A DNA stretch of 33,316 nucleotides from Acidobacteriota bacterium (lineage in GTDB: Bacteria; Acidobacteriota; Terriglobia; Acidiferrales; UBA7541): positions 1 to 33,316 of the forward strand of contig QHYR01000021.1 of assembly GCA_003223315.1 (NCBI GenBank). Direction: 5' to 3'. Positions 7,747 to 16,703 of this stretch are shown in pieces (position 1 is the stretch's first letter; each line of letters opens with the position of its first letter). A model generated the notes under the pieces. It worked only from the letters and a program-made list of their open reading frames with translations. It was not told the DNA's origin and did no database searches. The position numbers and the translations under genes are program-made.

Positions 7747-10700
7747 TCAGCGGACGGATGAACCTGATAGCATTCCACGACTGAGTGCCCGCTCTTTCAT
7801 AAGCGCAAAGAAAACAGGAACCAAAATCAGGACGTGAATCGTTGAGGTGATCATTCCTCCCACGATTGGAGCGGCAATTGGCTTCATTACATCTGAACCG
7901 ATTCCTGTTTCCCAAAGAATTGGAACTAGACTTGCTAGCACTGCGAATACTGTCATGAGTTTGGGGCGAAGGCGCTGAACCGCTCCTTCAATGACCGCAA
8001 CTTCGATGTCCTCACGTTTGAGCGGAGCGCCGGTTGCTAATCGCCGATTAAGCGCCTCGTGCAGATACACAACCATCACCACGCCTGTCTCGACTGCGAT
8101 TCCGAAAAGCGCGATATAGCCCACCCACACGGCCACGCTAAAGTTGTACTTGAGAAGCCATTGGAGGATGAGACCGCCGGTCATCGCATAGAACGTCGGA
8201 AAAACGAGCACCGTAGCTTCTGTGACGGAGTGGAAGACCATGTAAAGGAGCATGAAAATTACAAAGAAGACCATGGGAAGAATGATTTTCAGGCGCTGCC
8301 GTGCCCTCAGTTCAAATTCGTATTCACCGGACCACTGGTATGTGTATCCCGCAGGCAACCACAACTTTTGCTCAAATAGGTTCGAAGCTTGTTGGACGAA
8401 TCCGCCATAGTCCGTGGTGTTCAGATCAACATAAACGTAACCTGTAAGCTGGCCGTCCTCGTCTCGAATCATCGCGGGCCCTCGTGAGAAAGAAATGCTC
8501 GCCACTTGCCCAATTGGGATTTGAGCGCCGGCTGGCGTGGCGATGAGCACGCGGCGAAGCTCGTCTAAGTTGTCGCGGAAGTCGCGCTCGTAGCGCACAT
8601 TGATTGGATACCTTTCGCGGCCTTCTACGTTTTCGGCGACATTCATGCCGCCGATGCCGGAAGACACCGCTGCCTGCACGTCTGCAATGGTCAGGCCGTA
8701 CTTGGCGGCTTCGGGGCGATTCACGTCTACATTTATGTAGAACCCCTGGGACACACGCTCGGCAAATACCGAACGCACTTGGGGCACACCGGACAAAATC
8801 TGCTGCATCTCGGTGCCGAGTTGCTGAATGCCCTCAAGAGACGGACCTTGGATTTTCAATCCGACCGGCGTCTTGATTCCCGTCAAGGCCATGTCCAAAC
8901 GGTTTTCAACGGGCATGGTCCAGGTATTACTTAGGCCAGGAAACTGAAGTTTCTCGTCCATATCCCGGATCAATTTTTCGTAAGTCATTCCCACTGGCCA
9001 TTGCTCACGGGGTTTGAGCATGACGGTTGTGTCGTACATATCCAGTGGAGCGTTATCCGTGGCGCTATCGGAACGTCCAACCGCGCCGAATACCGTCTGG
9101 ACTTCGGGAAACGAGCGGATAATCCGATCCTGTTCCTGCAAGAGTTTGGAAGCCTCGACAATGGAGATTCCGGGCAGAGACGTTGGCATATACAGAGACG
9201 AACCTTCATAGAGCGGCGGCATAAATTGGCTGCCGAGTCTGAACATCAACGGGAACATGAGCGCAAGGAATGCTAGGTTCAAAAGCAGTGTCGTCTTCCG
9301 ATATTTCAAGCAAAGTCGAAGGACGGGCAGGTACAACGCCTGCGTGATCTTCGAAATGGGGTTTTCTGATTCAGGTCGCAGCCTGCCCTTAATGAACATG
9401 AGCATCAATACGGGCACCAGCGTGATGGCCAGCAAGGAAGAGAAACCGACCGCAAGCGTCTTCGTCCATGCCAGCGGCTTAAACATTCGTCCCTCTTGCG
9501 CTTCCAGCAGAAAGACCGGAAGAAACGAGACAACGATAATCACGAGCGAGAAGAACAACGCTGGCCCCACTTGTTTCGCGCCACCAATGAGAACACGCAC
9601 GCGATCCGCCTCGTTCGGAGGTGCGTTTTCGGAAAGGTGACGGTATCCGTTCTCGACCATGACAATCGCGGCATCAACCAAGACCCCAATTGCCAGCGCC
9701 AGGCCGCCGAGCGACATGATGTTCGAACTGACGTGAAGGTAGTACATGGGGATGAACGATGCGACGACAGCGATGGGAAGCGTGATGATGGGAATCAGTG
9801 CAGAACGAAAGTGGAAGAGGAAAATGATAATTACAAGGCTGACGATGATTGCTTCTTCGATCAGGTCGCGCTGCAACGTCTTCATGGATTCCTGAATTAG
9901 ACCAGCACGGTCATATCCGCTAACTACTTCTACTCCGGGCGGCAGGGAGCCCTTGATCTCCTCTAGTTTTTCCTTGACTCCATCAATCACAGTCAGGGCA
10001 TTGAGCCCATATCGCATCACCACAATGCCGCCCACCGTCTCGCCCTCTCCCTGCCATTCCGCAACGCCTTCTCGCATGTCCGGGCCGAATGAGACAAAGC
10101 CGAGGTCCTTGACCAGCACCGGAGTGCCGTTCTTCGCCATCACCGGGACGTTTTCCAAGTCACTGAGAGATTTCAGATAGCCAAGACCGCGAATCATATA
10201 TCGCGTTCCACTTAACTCTAGAACCCTCCCGCCAACTTCGTTCGTGCTGGATTTGACACGGTCAATGACTGTCGAGAGAGGAATTCCGTATGCCAACAAC
10301 TTGTTTGGATCGAGATTCACCTGATACTGGCGAACGAAGCCGCCGATGCTGGCGACTTCGGCGACGCCTGGAACAGTCTCCAACTGATAGCGAAGATGCC
10401 AGTCTTGGAGTGTTCGTAGGTCGGCGAGGCTGTATTTATGCGTGTGATCTACCAGAACATATTCATAGACCCAACCCGCTCCCGTTGCATCCGGTCCAAT
10501 CGCCGGATGCACGTCGGCGGGCAAGCGGCCAGCAATCGTTTGTAGGTATTCGACAACTCGTGAGCGTGCCCAATAGATGTCGGTTCCGTCCTCGAATATG
10601 ACGAAGACATAACTGTCGTTGAACATCGTTTGTGCGCGGACAGCCTTTACGCTCGGAGCAGCGAGGAACGCTGTGACGATGGGATAGGTGACCTGATCCT

Positions 10701-10884
10701 CGATGATGTTGGGAGGCTCGCCTTCCCAATTTGTATGAATAATGACTTCTACGTCGGAAATATCCGGCAGGGCGTCGAGCGGAATGTGCCCCATGCTCCA
10801 AATCCCTGCCAAAGTCAACAGCGCAACACCTGTGAAGACAAGGAAGCGATTGCGAGCGCACCATTCAATGACGCGGGCAATCAC
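7747..10884 (-). CDS. CusA/CzcA-type heavy-metal RND efflux pump
   Basis: A 1045-residue inner-membrane RND transporter of the heavy-metal efflux family, full length and in one frame. It starts at a GTG with GGGAGGG upstream, two bases after the cusB stop. The fourth membrane helix carries GVLVDAAIVMVEN, the form seen in monovalent (Cu/Ag) pumps rather than the divalent type. The periplasmic segments SSLYMPTSLPG and RLDMALTGIKTPVG correspond to CusA regions that contain substrate-path methionines. It would use the proton gradient to move Cu(I) or Ag(I) from periplasm or cytoplasm through CusB into the CusC channel. Assignment to Cu/Ag is from motifs only. Confidence 0.95.
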   Translation of the reverse strand: MIARVIEWCARNRFLVFTGVALLTLAGIWSMGHIPLDALPDISDVEVIIHTNWEGEPPNIIEDQVTYPIVTAFLAAPSVKAVRAQTMFNDSYVFVIFEDGTDIYWARSRVVEYLQTIAGRLPADVHPAIGPDATGAGWVYEYVLVDHTHKYSLADLRTLQDWHLRYQLETVPGVAEVASIGGFVRQYQVNLDPNKLLAYGIPLSTVIDRVKSSTNEVGGRVLELSGTRYMIRGLGYLKSLSDLENVPVMAKNGTPVLVKDLGFVSFGPDMREGVAEWQGEGETVGGIVVMRYGLNALTVIDGVKEKLEEIKGSLPPGVEVVSGYDRAGLIQESMKTLQRDLIEEAIIVSLVIIIFLFHFRSALIPIITLPIAVVASFIPMYYLHVSSNIMSLGGLALAIGVLVDAAIVMVENGYRHLSENAPPNEADRVRVLIGGAKQVGPALFFSLVIIVVSFLPVFLLEAQEGRMFKPLAWTKTLAVGFSSLLAITLVPVLMLMFIKGRLRPESENPISKITQALYLPVLRLCLKYRKTTLLLNLAFLALMFPLMFRLGSQFMPPLYEGSSLYMPTSLPGISIVEASKLLQEQDRIIRSFPEVQTVFGAVGRSDSATDNAPLDMYDTTVMLKPREQWPVGMTYEKLIRDMDEKLQFPGLSNTWTMPVENRLDMALTGIKTPVGLKIQGPSLEGIQQLGTEMQQILSGVPQVRSVFAERVSQGFYINVDVNRPEAAKYGLTIADVQAAVSSGIGGMNVAENVEGRERYPINVRYERDFRDNLDELRRVLIATPAGAQIPIGQVASISFSRGPAMIRDEDGQLTGYVYVDLNTTDYGGFVQQASNLFEQKLWLPAGYTYQWSGEYEFELRARQRLKIILPMVFFVIFMLLYMVFHSVTEATVLVFPTFYAMTGGLILQWLLKYNFSVAVWVGYIALFGIAVETGVVMVVYLHEALNRRLATGAPLKREDIEVAVIEGAVQRLRPKLMTVFAVLASLVPILWETGIGSDVMKPIAAPIVGGMITSTIHVLILVPVFFALMKERALSRGMLSGSSVR

Positions 10885-10886
10885 GG

Positions 10887-12527
10887 CTACATCCCTCCCG
10901 TGGCATCGACGGTGAACTGCTTGTTGGCGATGGTTTGGCCGTTCTGAATCGCTGTGATCGTGACCTGCCAGGTGCCTCCTGAACCGAGGCTGCCACTGCC
11001 TTCATATGTACCGCCGCCTTTATCGCTCGTCTGAACCACGGTTTTCATCGCGGCCATGCCCATTGCAGGCATCGCGGCCATGAAGAAGGTGACGGTTACT
11101 TGTGCTCCGGTCAGGGGCTTGCCCAACTGATCCGCTAATTTCACGCGAACGGTATTGTTGCCCTTCTGCGGAGGAGACGGTGCAGTCGTGAGTTCAACAT
11201 TAGCCTGCGCCTGGGCCGGTGCATTCATTGCGGCAGCCTGACCTGCGCCGGGAGGCGGAGGCGCGAAGGCGCCCGCAGCGGCTTGCAACTGAGCCTCTGA
11301 ATCAATCAGGAAATTGGCGGACGTGACGATCTGTTCGCCCGCTTTGATCCCTTTCGTAATCACAAACTGATCGCCGACGTGAGGGCCAAGCTCAACTTCA
11401 TTTGGTTCGATGTTCCCGTCGCCAGCGTATGTGAAAATCAGGTTCTTGGTTCCCGAATGGAAGATGGCCGAGTCGGGCACGATTAGACGCTTGCCTAGAG
11501 GAAGCTTCAGTCTCACGTTCACGTACATTCCCGGTCGGAGCTTTAGATCAGGATTCGAGAATACAAGGCGGACCGGTAATGTTCGCGTTGCCACATCCAG
11601 CTGTGGCAGCAAGTAATCGACTCTTCCCTTAAAAACCCGTCCGGGGTACGCATCCAGTGTCACCTCGGCGGGATCACCTGGTTTGATCTTCCCTGCATCG
11701 TTCTGAAAGATTTGAGCGAGCACCCAGATATCGGAAAGGTCGGCAATTGCGTAAAGCTTCGTATCGGGCTGCACATACATATTTGGCAGAGCATTTCTCT
11801 CCGTTACGTAGCCAGAAGCTGGAGAGTAGAAGGTCAGATCGGTAATGGCTTCACCTGTATGGTCTAGTTTCGCGATCTCGCTTTCAGGTATGTCGAACTG
11901 CTGGAGTCTTGCCCTGGCTGCGGCAATCAACGACGCAGCCCCGTCCGAGACCCCGCTCACCGTACTCTGTTGCAAAACCCCGTTATTCTTCTTTGCCAAC
12001 AGATACTCGTGTTCAGTCGCTACGAGATCGGGGCTATAGATCGTGAACAGCGGTTGTCCCTTGCGGATGAAATCTCCTGTGGCATCCGCATAGACCTGGC
12101 GAATCCATCCGGCGAACCGCGTCTGCACATACGCAAACCGACGCTCATTCGGCAGCACGTTTCCATACGAACGGATTTCCTCATTGAGGATCTTGGATTC
12201 GACCTTCCCAATCTTTACGCCGATGCTTTGCATCCGCTGTGGTGACAATTGAATCGGTGCAAGCGGCGTATCCGAAGAAAGCACAGCAGAATCAGAGGTG
12301 ATTTGGGCTTGGGCTGGACTTTGTGATAGATCGTTGCCTGTTTTCGTCGCTGTTTGTTGTGCGCGGCGCATGGCGTTACATGATGACTCCCACCACATCC
12401 AGACGGCGAAAGCGATAACTAAGATCAACGACACTAAGGTGAGGAGAAAAGCGCGGCGATATTTATCGTTTGCGTTCTGGCTCGTCGTGTCATTGGTCCT
12501 TTTAGTCACGTTCATTTCTTCAGTCAT
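10887..12527 (-). CDS. CusB-type membrane fusion protein with C-terminal YtkA-like domain
   Basis: A 546-residue protein with one N-terminal membrane helix (about 28-46) and then the usual adaptor order: beta-barrel and lipoyl halves around a short alpha-hairpin (YSPDLVATEHEYLLAKK), barrel (PGDPAEVTLDAYPGRVFKG) and membrane-proximal domain ending near residue 425. After an Ala/Pro-rich linker (APPPPGAGQAAA) a further domain of about 100 residues appears. It resembles YtkA/FixH-like Ig folds and contains a Met-rich strand, FFMAAMPAMGMAAM, that could bind copper. Ordinary CusB lacks this domain. The start ATG overlaps the cusC stop (ATGA), so the three pump genes are translationally coupled. 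Confidence 0.93.
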   Translation of the reverse strand: MTEEMNVTKRTNDTTSQNANDKYRRAFLLTLVSLILVIAFAVWMWWESSCNAMRRAQQTATKTGNDLSQSPAQAQITSDSAVLSSDTPLAPIQLSPQRMQSIGVKIGKVESKILNEEIRSYGNVLPNERRFAYVQTRFAGWIRQVYADATGDFIRKGQPLFTIYSPDLVATEHEYLLAKKNNGVLQQSTVSGVSDGAASLIAAARARLQQFDIPESEIAKLDHTGEAITDLTFYSPASGYVTERNALPNMYVQPDTKLYAIADLSDIWVLAQIFQNDAGKIKPGDPAEVTLDAYPGRVFKGRVDYLLPQLDVATRTLPVRLVFSNPDLKLRPGMYVNVRLKLPLGKRLIVPDSAIFHSGTKNLIFTYAGDGNIEPNEVELGPHVGDQFVITKGIKAGEQIVTSANFLIDSEAQLQAAAGAFAPPPPGAGQAAAMNAPAQAQANVELTTAPSPPQKGNNTVRVKLADQLGKPLTGAQVTVTFFMAAMPAMGMAAMKTVVQTSDKGGGTYEGSGSLGSGGTWQVTITAIQNGQTIANKQFTVDATGGM

Positions 12528-13882
12528 GGGAGTGTCACCCCCGCGAGTCGCTCGATGTGGGCCAATGCGGTCTCATGGTCGAGAAGGGTTTGCTGGTATT
12601 CAAGGTCCAGATTCAAAACATCCATGTAGGATGAAAACAAACTCTCAAAGTCTGCGCGATTGGACTGGTACGCGACTAACCCGGCTTGGACAGTCGTTTG
12701 CGCTTGCGGAATCAGGCCGTCACGATAAATCAGTAGTTGCTCCTCTGAGGTCTTCACGATGACGTATTGCTTCTGAAGTTCAGCCAGCGCCGCCTGTACC
12801 TGGGAATCCTCTTCTTGCTGAGCACGTTCAACGTTCACTTGAGCCTCAGCAAGGGCGGCTCGCCTCGGCTTGCGCCGTGGGAACTTCATGCTGAAGGAAA
12901 GCATGTAGTAGTCGCGATACTTGCGGTCTGTGTTCTCGTACATGTAGGAGACCTCGAAATCTGGACGAAATTCCTTTTGCGCTAACTCAACCGCCGTTTG
13001 GTTGCGCTGAACCATCGCCGCATCCTCGTGAACGTTGGGATTCTGTGCCCGCACCTTGTCGAGAAGCTCACTTGCGTTATAACGAAGGAAGGTTGCTGAC
13101 ACAGGCTCGGGAATAATGTCCGGGGAATCCTGAGACCTCCGAAGAATCCGTTTGAGCACAGCTTGATCTTCACCGACCAGTTGGTGATGCATGGAAATTT
13201 CGCGAAGAATTTTGGTCCGCTCAAGCTGCGCCTTTAGCACGTCCCGCTGATTCCCTTGACCAGTCGAGTAGTGCGCTCCGGCTTGTTGTTCTATTTGCTG
13301 GAGGAAGGCAGCATTCTGCTGAAGGATTCCTAAAGTCTGTTGAAGGTACGCAAGATGGAAATAAGTCGTCTTCAGGGTTTCGATTTCGTCTTGCAGCACG
13401 ACGTCAACGTGCGCCTTTACGGCATCCGCATCGCGATCCGCCACTGCGCCCCGCAGCTTGAGTTTTCCTGGATACGGAAACTGCTGAGAAGCGCCCAGGC
13501 CAATGTACGCAAAATCGCTATTCGTGTAGCCCGCAAATGGGCGGGGACTGCCCACACTGAACTGCTGAAGCGTGAATTGAGGGTCTGGCAACGTAGACGT
13601 TTGTGGAGCAGCAAATGCCGCAGCTTTGGCTACGCTCTCGGCAACGTGAATGGCCGGATCATTCTTCTTGGCCTCCTCAATCAGCACTCTTAATGGCGTG
13701 GGATTTCCGGCATCGTGTCGCATCTCGGTGGAAGCCTGCGGAGATTGCCCGTTTTTCAGCGCTTCTTGGGGCAGAGCGAATACCCTCGACGACCCAATGA
13801 GCGTGAGAAAACCAAGAACAATCAGTCGAAACCCTTCGCGCTGAGTAACGACCCACACGCGAAAACAGATACCTCGCATCAT
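12524..13882 (-). CDS. CusC/CzcC-type outer-membrane efflux channel
   Basis: A 452-residue TolC-family outer-membrane factor with a signal peptide (FRLIVLGFLTLIGSSRVFA) and the two tandem coiled-coil OEP halves (around 65-240 and 265-450). The second half contains EFRPDFEVSYMYEN, typical for these channels. It has no lipoprotein Cys at the mature N-terminus. GGAGG precedes a pair of ATG codons at 13882 and 13879. It forms the exit duct of the pump encoded by the next two genes. The small Cys-rich exported protein gene lies 67 bp upstream in the same direction and is probably part of the operon. Confidence 0.92.
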   Translation of the reverse strand: MMRGICFRVWVVTQREGFRLIVLGFLTLIGSSRVFALPQEALKNGQSPQASTEMRHDAGNPTPLRVLIEEAKKNDPAIHVAESVAKAAAFAAPQTSTLPDPQFTLQQFSVGSPRPFAGYTNSDFAYIGLGASQQFPYPGKLKLRGAVADRDADAVKAHVDVVLQDEIETLKTTYFHLAYLQQTLGILQQNAAFLQQIEQQAGAHYSTGQGNQRDVLKAQLERTKILREISMHHQLVGEDQAVLKRILRRSQDSPDIIPEPVSATFLRYNASELLDKVRAQNPNVHEDAAMVQRNQTAVELAQKEFRPDFEVSYMYENTDRKYRDYYMLSFSMKFPRRKPRRAALAEAQVNVERAQQEEDSQVQAALAELQKQYVIVKTSEEQLLIYRDGLIPQAQTTVQAGLVAYQSNRADFESLFSSYMDVLNLDLEYQQTLLDHETALAHIERLAGVTLP

Positions 13883-13949
13883 CGTCCTCCATTACGAATG
13901 GAATGCACGCGGACACACGTAGGCACCGCGGAAAAACGGAAGGACGGAA

Positions 13950-14321
13950 CTAGATTCTTAGAATAGAGGCAGTTTCAGGAGGGCTTATAGGCGGAGAGTG
14001 GAAGCCCGTAACGATCAAAATCGCCTTTACAGCTAAGCGCTGTACTGAAGCGAATACCCAGGTTGCCGCTATCGCCACACCTTCAGACTGGAAATGACTA
14101 ATACTTCTACTTCCTATGTATGCGTGAGCAGATCGATTGGGCGATTCACAGCAAGACTGCGAAGAAGACATCCCTTGCGATCCGCATTGCGATCCCATGT
14201 ACTGGCAACAATCATTCGCCCCAGCACTGAAGATTTGCTGTAGAGCAAAACATGAAAGTGCTGGCGTCAAAAGGAGAATTAAAGAGGCAAATACGATGCC
14301 GCTTCTAACGCCTGATCTCAT
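13950..14321 (-). CDS. Small Cys-rich exported protein, first gene of the copper efflux operon
   Basis: A 123-residue protein with a signal peptide or N-terminal membrane helix (VFASLILLLTPALSCFAL). A loop of about 25 residues carries five Cys (38, 39, 46, 57 and 58, as two CC pairs plus one single) with interspersed Met. A second hydrophobic stretch lies near residues 80-105, and the end is Pro-rich (HSPPISPPETASILRI). Genes of this look occur in front of acidobacterial CusCBA operons, as far as I recall, but have no established function. The thiol cluster suggests a periplasmic Cu(I)/Ag(I) binder or metallochaperone for the pump. It has no recognisable domain family. The ribosome site is weak, so the start is uncertain. 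Confidence 0.65.
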   Translation of the reverse strand: MRSGVRSGIVFASLILLLTPALSCFALQQIFSAGANDCCQYMGSQCGSQGMSSSQSCCESPNRSAHAYIGSRSISHFQSEGVAIAATWVFASVQRLAVKAILIVTGFHSPPISPPETASILRI

Positions 14322-14378
14322 AAAGGCAGTCTACCCCGATGTTGTGCTGCTTTCAACCAGCAACAGACCTCAGCATTC

Positions 14379-15542
14379 TCAGTTTCCAGTTCTGGAAGGC
14401 CCGGCAAGGGTTTGAGCCGACTCAATCTCCTCCGCAGGCTGGCGCGGCTTAGTTCCTGCAGGCGCTGCGCGGAGATATTGCGCAGGCCAGGATATTGATT
14501 GGCCAAGCTGGGCGGCGGCGTGAAGCGGCCAGTAAGGATCGCGCAGCATCTGGCGGGCCAGCAGAACGATATCCGCCTGGCCGCTGCGGATGATTTCTTC
14601 GGCCTGATGTGCTTCGGTAATCATGCCCACAGCTCCGGTCAGAATTCCTGCATCGCGGCGAATGCGCTCCGCGAACGGCACCTGATAGCCCGGGCCCATG
14701 GGAATTTTGGCGTCGGCAACGTTACCTCCGGAAGAGCAGTCCACCAAATCCACGCCCAGCGTCCGCAGGCTTCGAGCCAATTCCACGGCTTGCTCAATAT
14801 CCCAGCCGCCTTCTACCCAGTCCGTTGAGGAGATGCGAATAAATAGCGGCAATCGTTCCGGCCAAAAGCGGCGGACTTTGCCAACCACCTCGCGCACGAT
14901 TCGCGTGCGGTTCTCGAAGGAGCCGCCATACAGATCGGAGCGGTGGTTGCTAAGAGGCGAGAGGAACTCATGGAGGAAATAGCCATGCGCGGAGTGGATC
15001 TCGAGCAGGCGAAAACCGGCGTCGAGGGCGCGTTGTGCGGCTTTACCGAAGGCATCGACAATCGCGGCGATTCTTTCGGTTGTGACTGCGGCGGGCATGG
15101 GATAGTTGGGAGCAAAGGCAAGGGCGCTCGGCGCGACGATGTCGCTCCAGCCGCCTTCACGCTCGGCGAGTTTTCCTGCGCCGTCCCAGGGTCGCGCCGT
15201 GCTCGCTTTGCGCCCGGCGTGGGCAATCTGGATACCGGCTACGCTGCCCTGAGCATGTATGAATTTCGTAATGCGCGCGAGCGGCTCAATGTGCGCTTCG
15301 CTCCAAATTCCGGAATCTTGAGGGCTGATGCGCGCCTCCGGCAGAACAGCCGTCGCTTCGGCGAAAACCAATGCTGCTCCGCCTACGGCGCGGCTGCCGA
15401 GGTGAACGAGGTGCCAATCCGTGGCCAGTCCGTTTTCGCAGGAGTATTGGCACATGGGTGAGACCGCGATCCGGTTCGCCAGCCGTACATCGCGGATCTG
15501 CAGTTCGTCGAAAAGTCCTTTCGTTTCGGCCGCTTGGGGCAT
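14379..15542 (-). CDS. Old Yellow Enzyme family NADH:flavin oxidoreductase (YqjM-like)
   Basis: A 387-residue FMN protein with a TIM barrel. Motifs: the N-terminal NRIAVSPMCQYS (the Cys of YqjM-type enzymes that tunes FMN), HAGRKAS, the substrate-binding EIHSAHGYFLHEFLSPLSN with its paired His residues, YGGSFENRTR, and the phosphate-binding end of the barrel near QADIVLLARQMLRDP. It reduces activated C=C bonds of enones or similar compounds using NAD(P)H. The cytoplasmic location fits the lack of a signal. AAGGAA lies upstream of the ATG. It sits between the oxidase operon and the efflux operon on the same strand and may be read from either side. Physiological substrate unknown. Confidence 0.93.
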   Translation of the reverse strand: MPQAAETKGLFDELQIRDVRLANRIAVSPMCQYSCENGLATDWHLVHLGSRAVGGAALVFAEATAVLPEARISPQDSGIWSEAHIEPLARITKFIHAQGSVAGIQIAHAGRKASTARPWDGAGKLAEREGGWSDIVAPSALAFAPNYPMPAAVTTERIAAIVDAFGKAAQRALDAGFRLLEIHSAHGYFLHEFLSPLSNHRSDLYGGSFENRTRIVREVVGKVRRFWPERLPLFIRISSTDWVEGGWDIEQAVELARSLRTLGVDLVDCSSGGNVADAKIPMGPGYQVPFAERIRRDAGILTGAVGMITEAHQAEEIIRSGQADIVLLARQMLRDPYWPLHAAAQLGQSISWPAQYLRAAPAGTKPRQPAEEIESAQTLAGPSRTGN

Positions 15543-15699
15543 CTACTCTGTTCCTTCCAATAAATTTGGGCCAATAGATTCAGGTAGATGATCCTCTCAG
15601 GCTATGTGGTAATTGGCAAACAGAAAAGCGAATGGCGTACCGGGCCGCTGATCGACGCGGTCGGGACATTGCTGACGCGGTTTTGGACGGTCAGCTATC

Positions 15700-15999
15700 T
15701 CAGGGGCCCGGCGGCTTGATCCAGGAACGGCTGAAGACGTCGGCCAAGGTGAACAAGACCATCAGGGCGAGCCAGAAAAATCCGGCCAAGACGACGATCC
15801 GCGTGAGGCCCCGACTGTACCAAAGGTGCATAAAGAAAAGCCCCACCAGGGACATTTTTACGGCCGCAATCGCCAGCGCTACAACCGTGTTCAATGTGCC
15901 GAGGTTTATGTATGCGATGCCAGTGGTCAGGGCAGCCAAGATGAGCAGCGCCACGAACACGACAATGTAGGTTTCTACCGATGGGTTTTCTTCGTTCAT
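15700..15999 (-). CDS. Cytochrome c oxidase subunit IV (caa3 type)
   Basis: A 99-residue membrane protein with three helices, matching prokaryotic cytochrome oxidase subunit IV in size and in the sequence AAVKMSLVGLFFMHLWY. The true start is the ATG at 15999, which overlaps the coxC stop (ATGA). The ORF track's earlier start at 16107 only reads into coxC. It is the last gene of the respiratory operon. It contributes to oxidase assembly or stability and has no cofactors. Confidence 0.9.
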   Translation of the reverse strand: MNEENPSVETYIVVFVALLILAALTTGIAYINLGTLNTVVALAIAAVKMSLVGLFFMHLWYSRGLTRIVVLAGFFWLALMVLFTLADVFSRSWIKPPGP

Positions 16000-16703
16000 T
16001 TGTAACGTCCGCCGATCAGATAGAGCAGAGGAAAGAGATAAATCCAAATTATATCCACGAAGTGCCAATAGAGTCCGGAGACTTCCACGCGATTGTAGTG
16101 TTCGCACGAAATCCTTCCGCGCCAGGCAAGAATCGCCATAACACTCAAAAGGCCGATGCCGATAATCATGTGCAACGCATGGAGGCCGGTCATGAAGAAA
16201 TAAAAACAGAGGAATAACTCGACGGCATGCTCCGGAGCGCCGCGCAACTCTGTCAGGGAGGGATGGAAATTAAGGCCCGGCACCATCTGCTCGTGCCATT
16301 TGTGGCTGTATTCGGTGAACTTCATTCCCAGGAAGGCGATGCCGAGAAGGATCGTTGCAAATAAGAGACCGAGCAGCATCCCGCGCCGGCCGGCGCGCGC
16401 GGCGTGGACGGCCATGGCCATGGTGAAACTGCTGGCCAGCAGCACAAAGGTCATGGCCGCGCCGAGATTCACCTCCAGACCGTGACTTCCGGCTGCAAAG
16501 CCCGGGTAATACAGGGATCGATACATAATGTAGCCCGTAAACACTCCGCCGAAAAACAGCATCTCCGTGGCCAGAAAAACCCACATGCCGAAATTGCCGG
16601 CATCGCGCTGCTGCTCGATATCCTCGAACTGATGGTGCAGTGCAGGGCTGAGATGGCGAGCGGACGGTGCGGCCAAAGGGCTGCTGGCTGCGCTTTCAGA
16701 CAT
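15996..16703 (-). CDS. Cytochrome c oxidase subunit III
   Basis: A 235-residue protein with the subunit III helix pattern: GNFGMWVFLATEMLFFGGVFTGY near residue 40, FTEYSHKWHEQMVPG, FFMTGLHALHMIIG and the end VSGLYWHFVDIIWIYLFPLLYLI. All conserved family stretches are present and the frame is intact. The start overlaps the end of coxA. Subunit III stabilises the catalytic core and supports proton uptake. The neighbours place it in a caa3 oxidase linked to alternative complex III. Confidence 0.95.
   Translation of the reverse strand: MSESAASSPLAAPSARHLSPALHHQFEDIEQQRDAGNFGMWVFLATEMLFFGGVFTGYIMYRSLYYPGFAAGSHGLEVNLGAAMTFVLLASSFTMAMAVHAARAGRRGMLLGLLFATILLGIAFLGMKFTEYSHKWHEQMVPGLNFHPSLTELRGAPEHAVELFLCFYFFMTGLHALHMIIGIGLLSVMAILAWRGRISCEHYNRVEVSGLYWHFVDIIWIYLFPLLYLIGGRYK

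Noticed and set aside
9257-9900. Plus-strand ORFs antisense to cusA
   Set aside because: They lie wholly within the intact cusA frame and show no start signals or family motifs.
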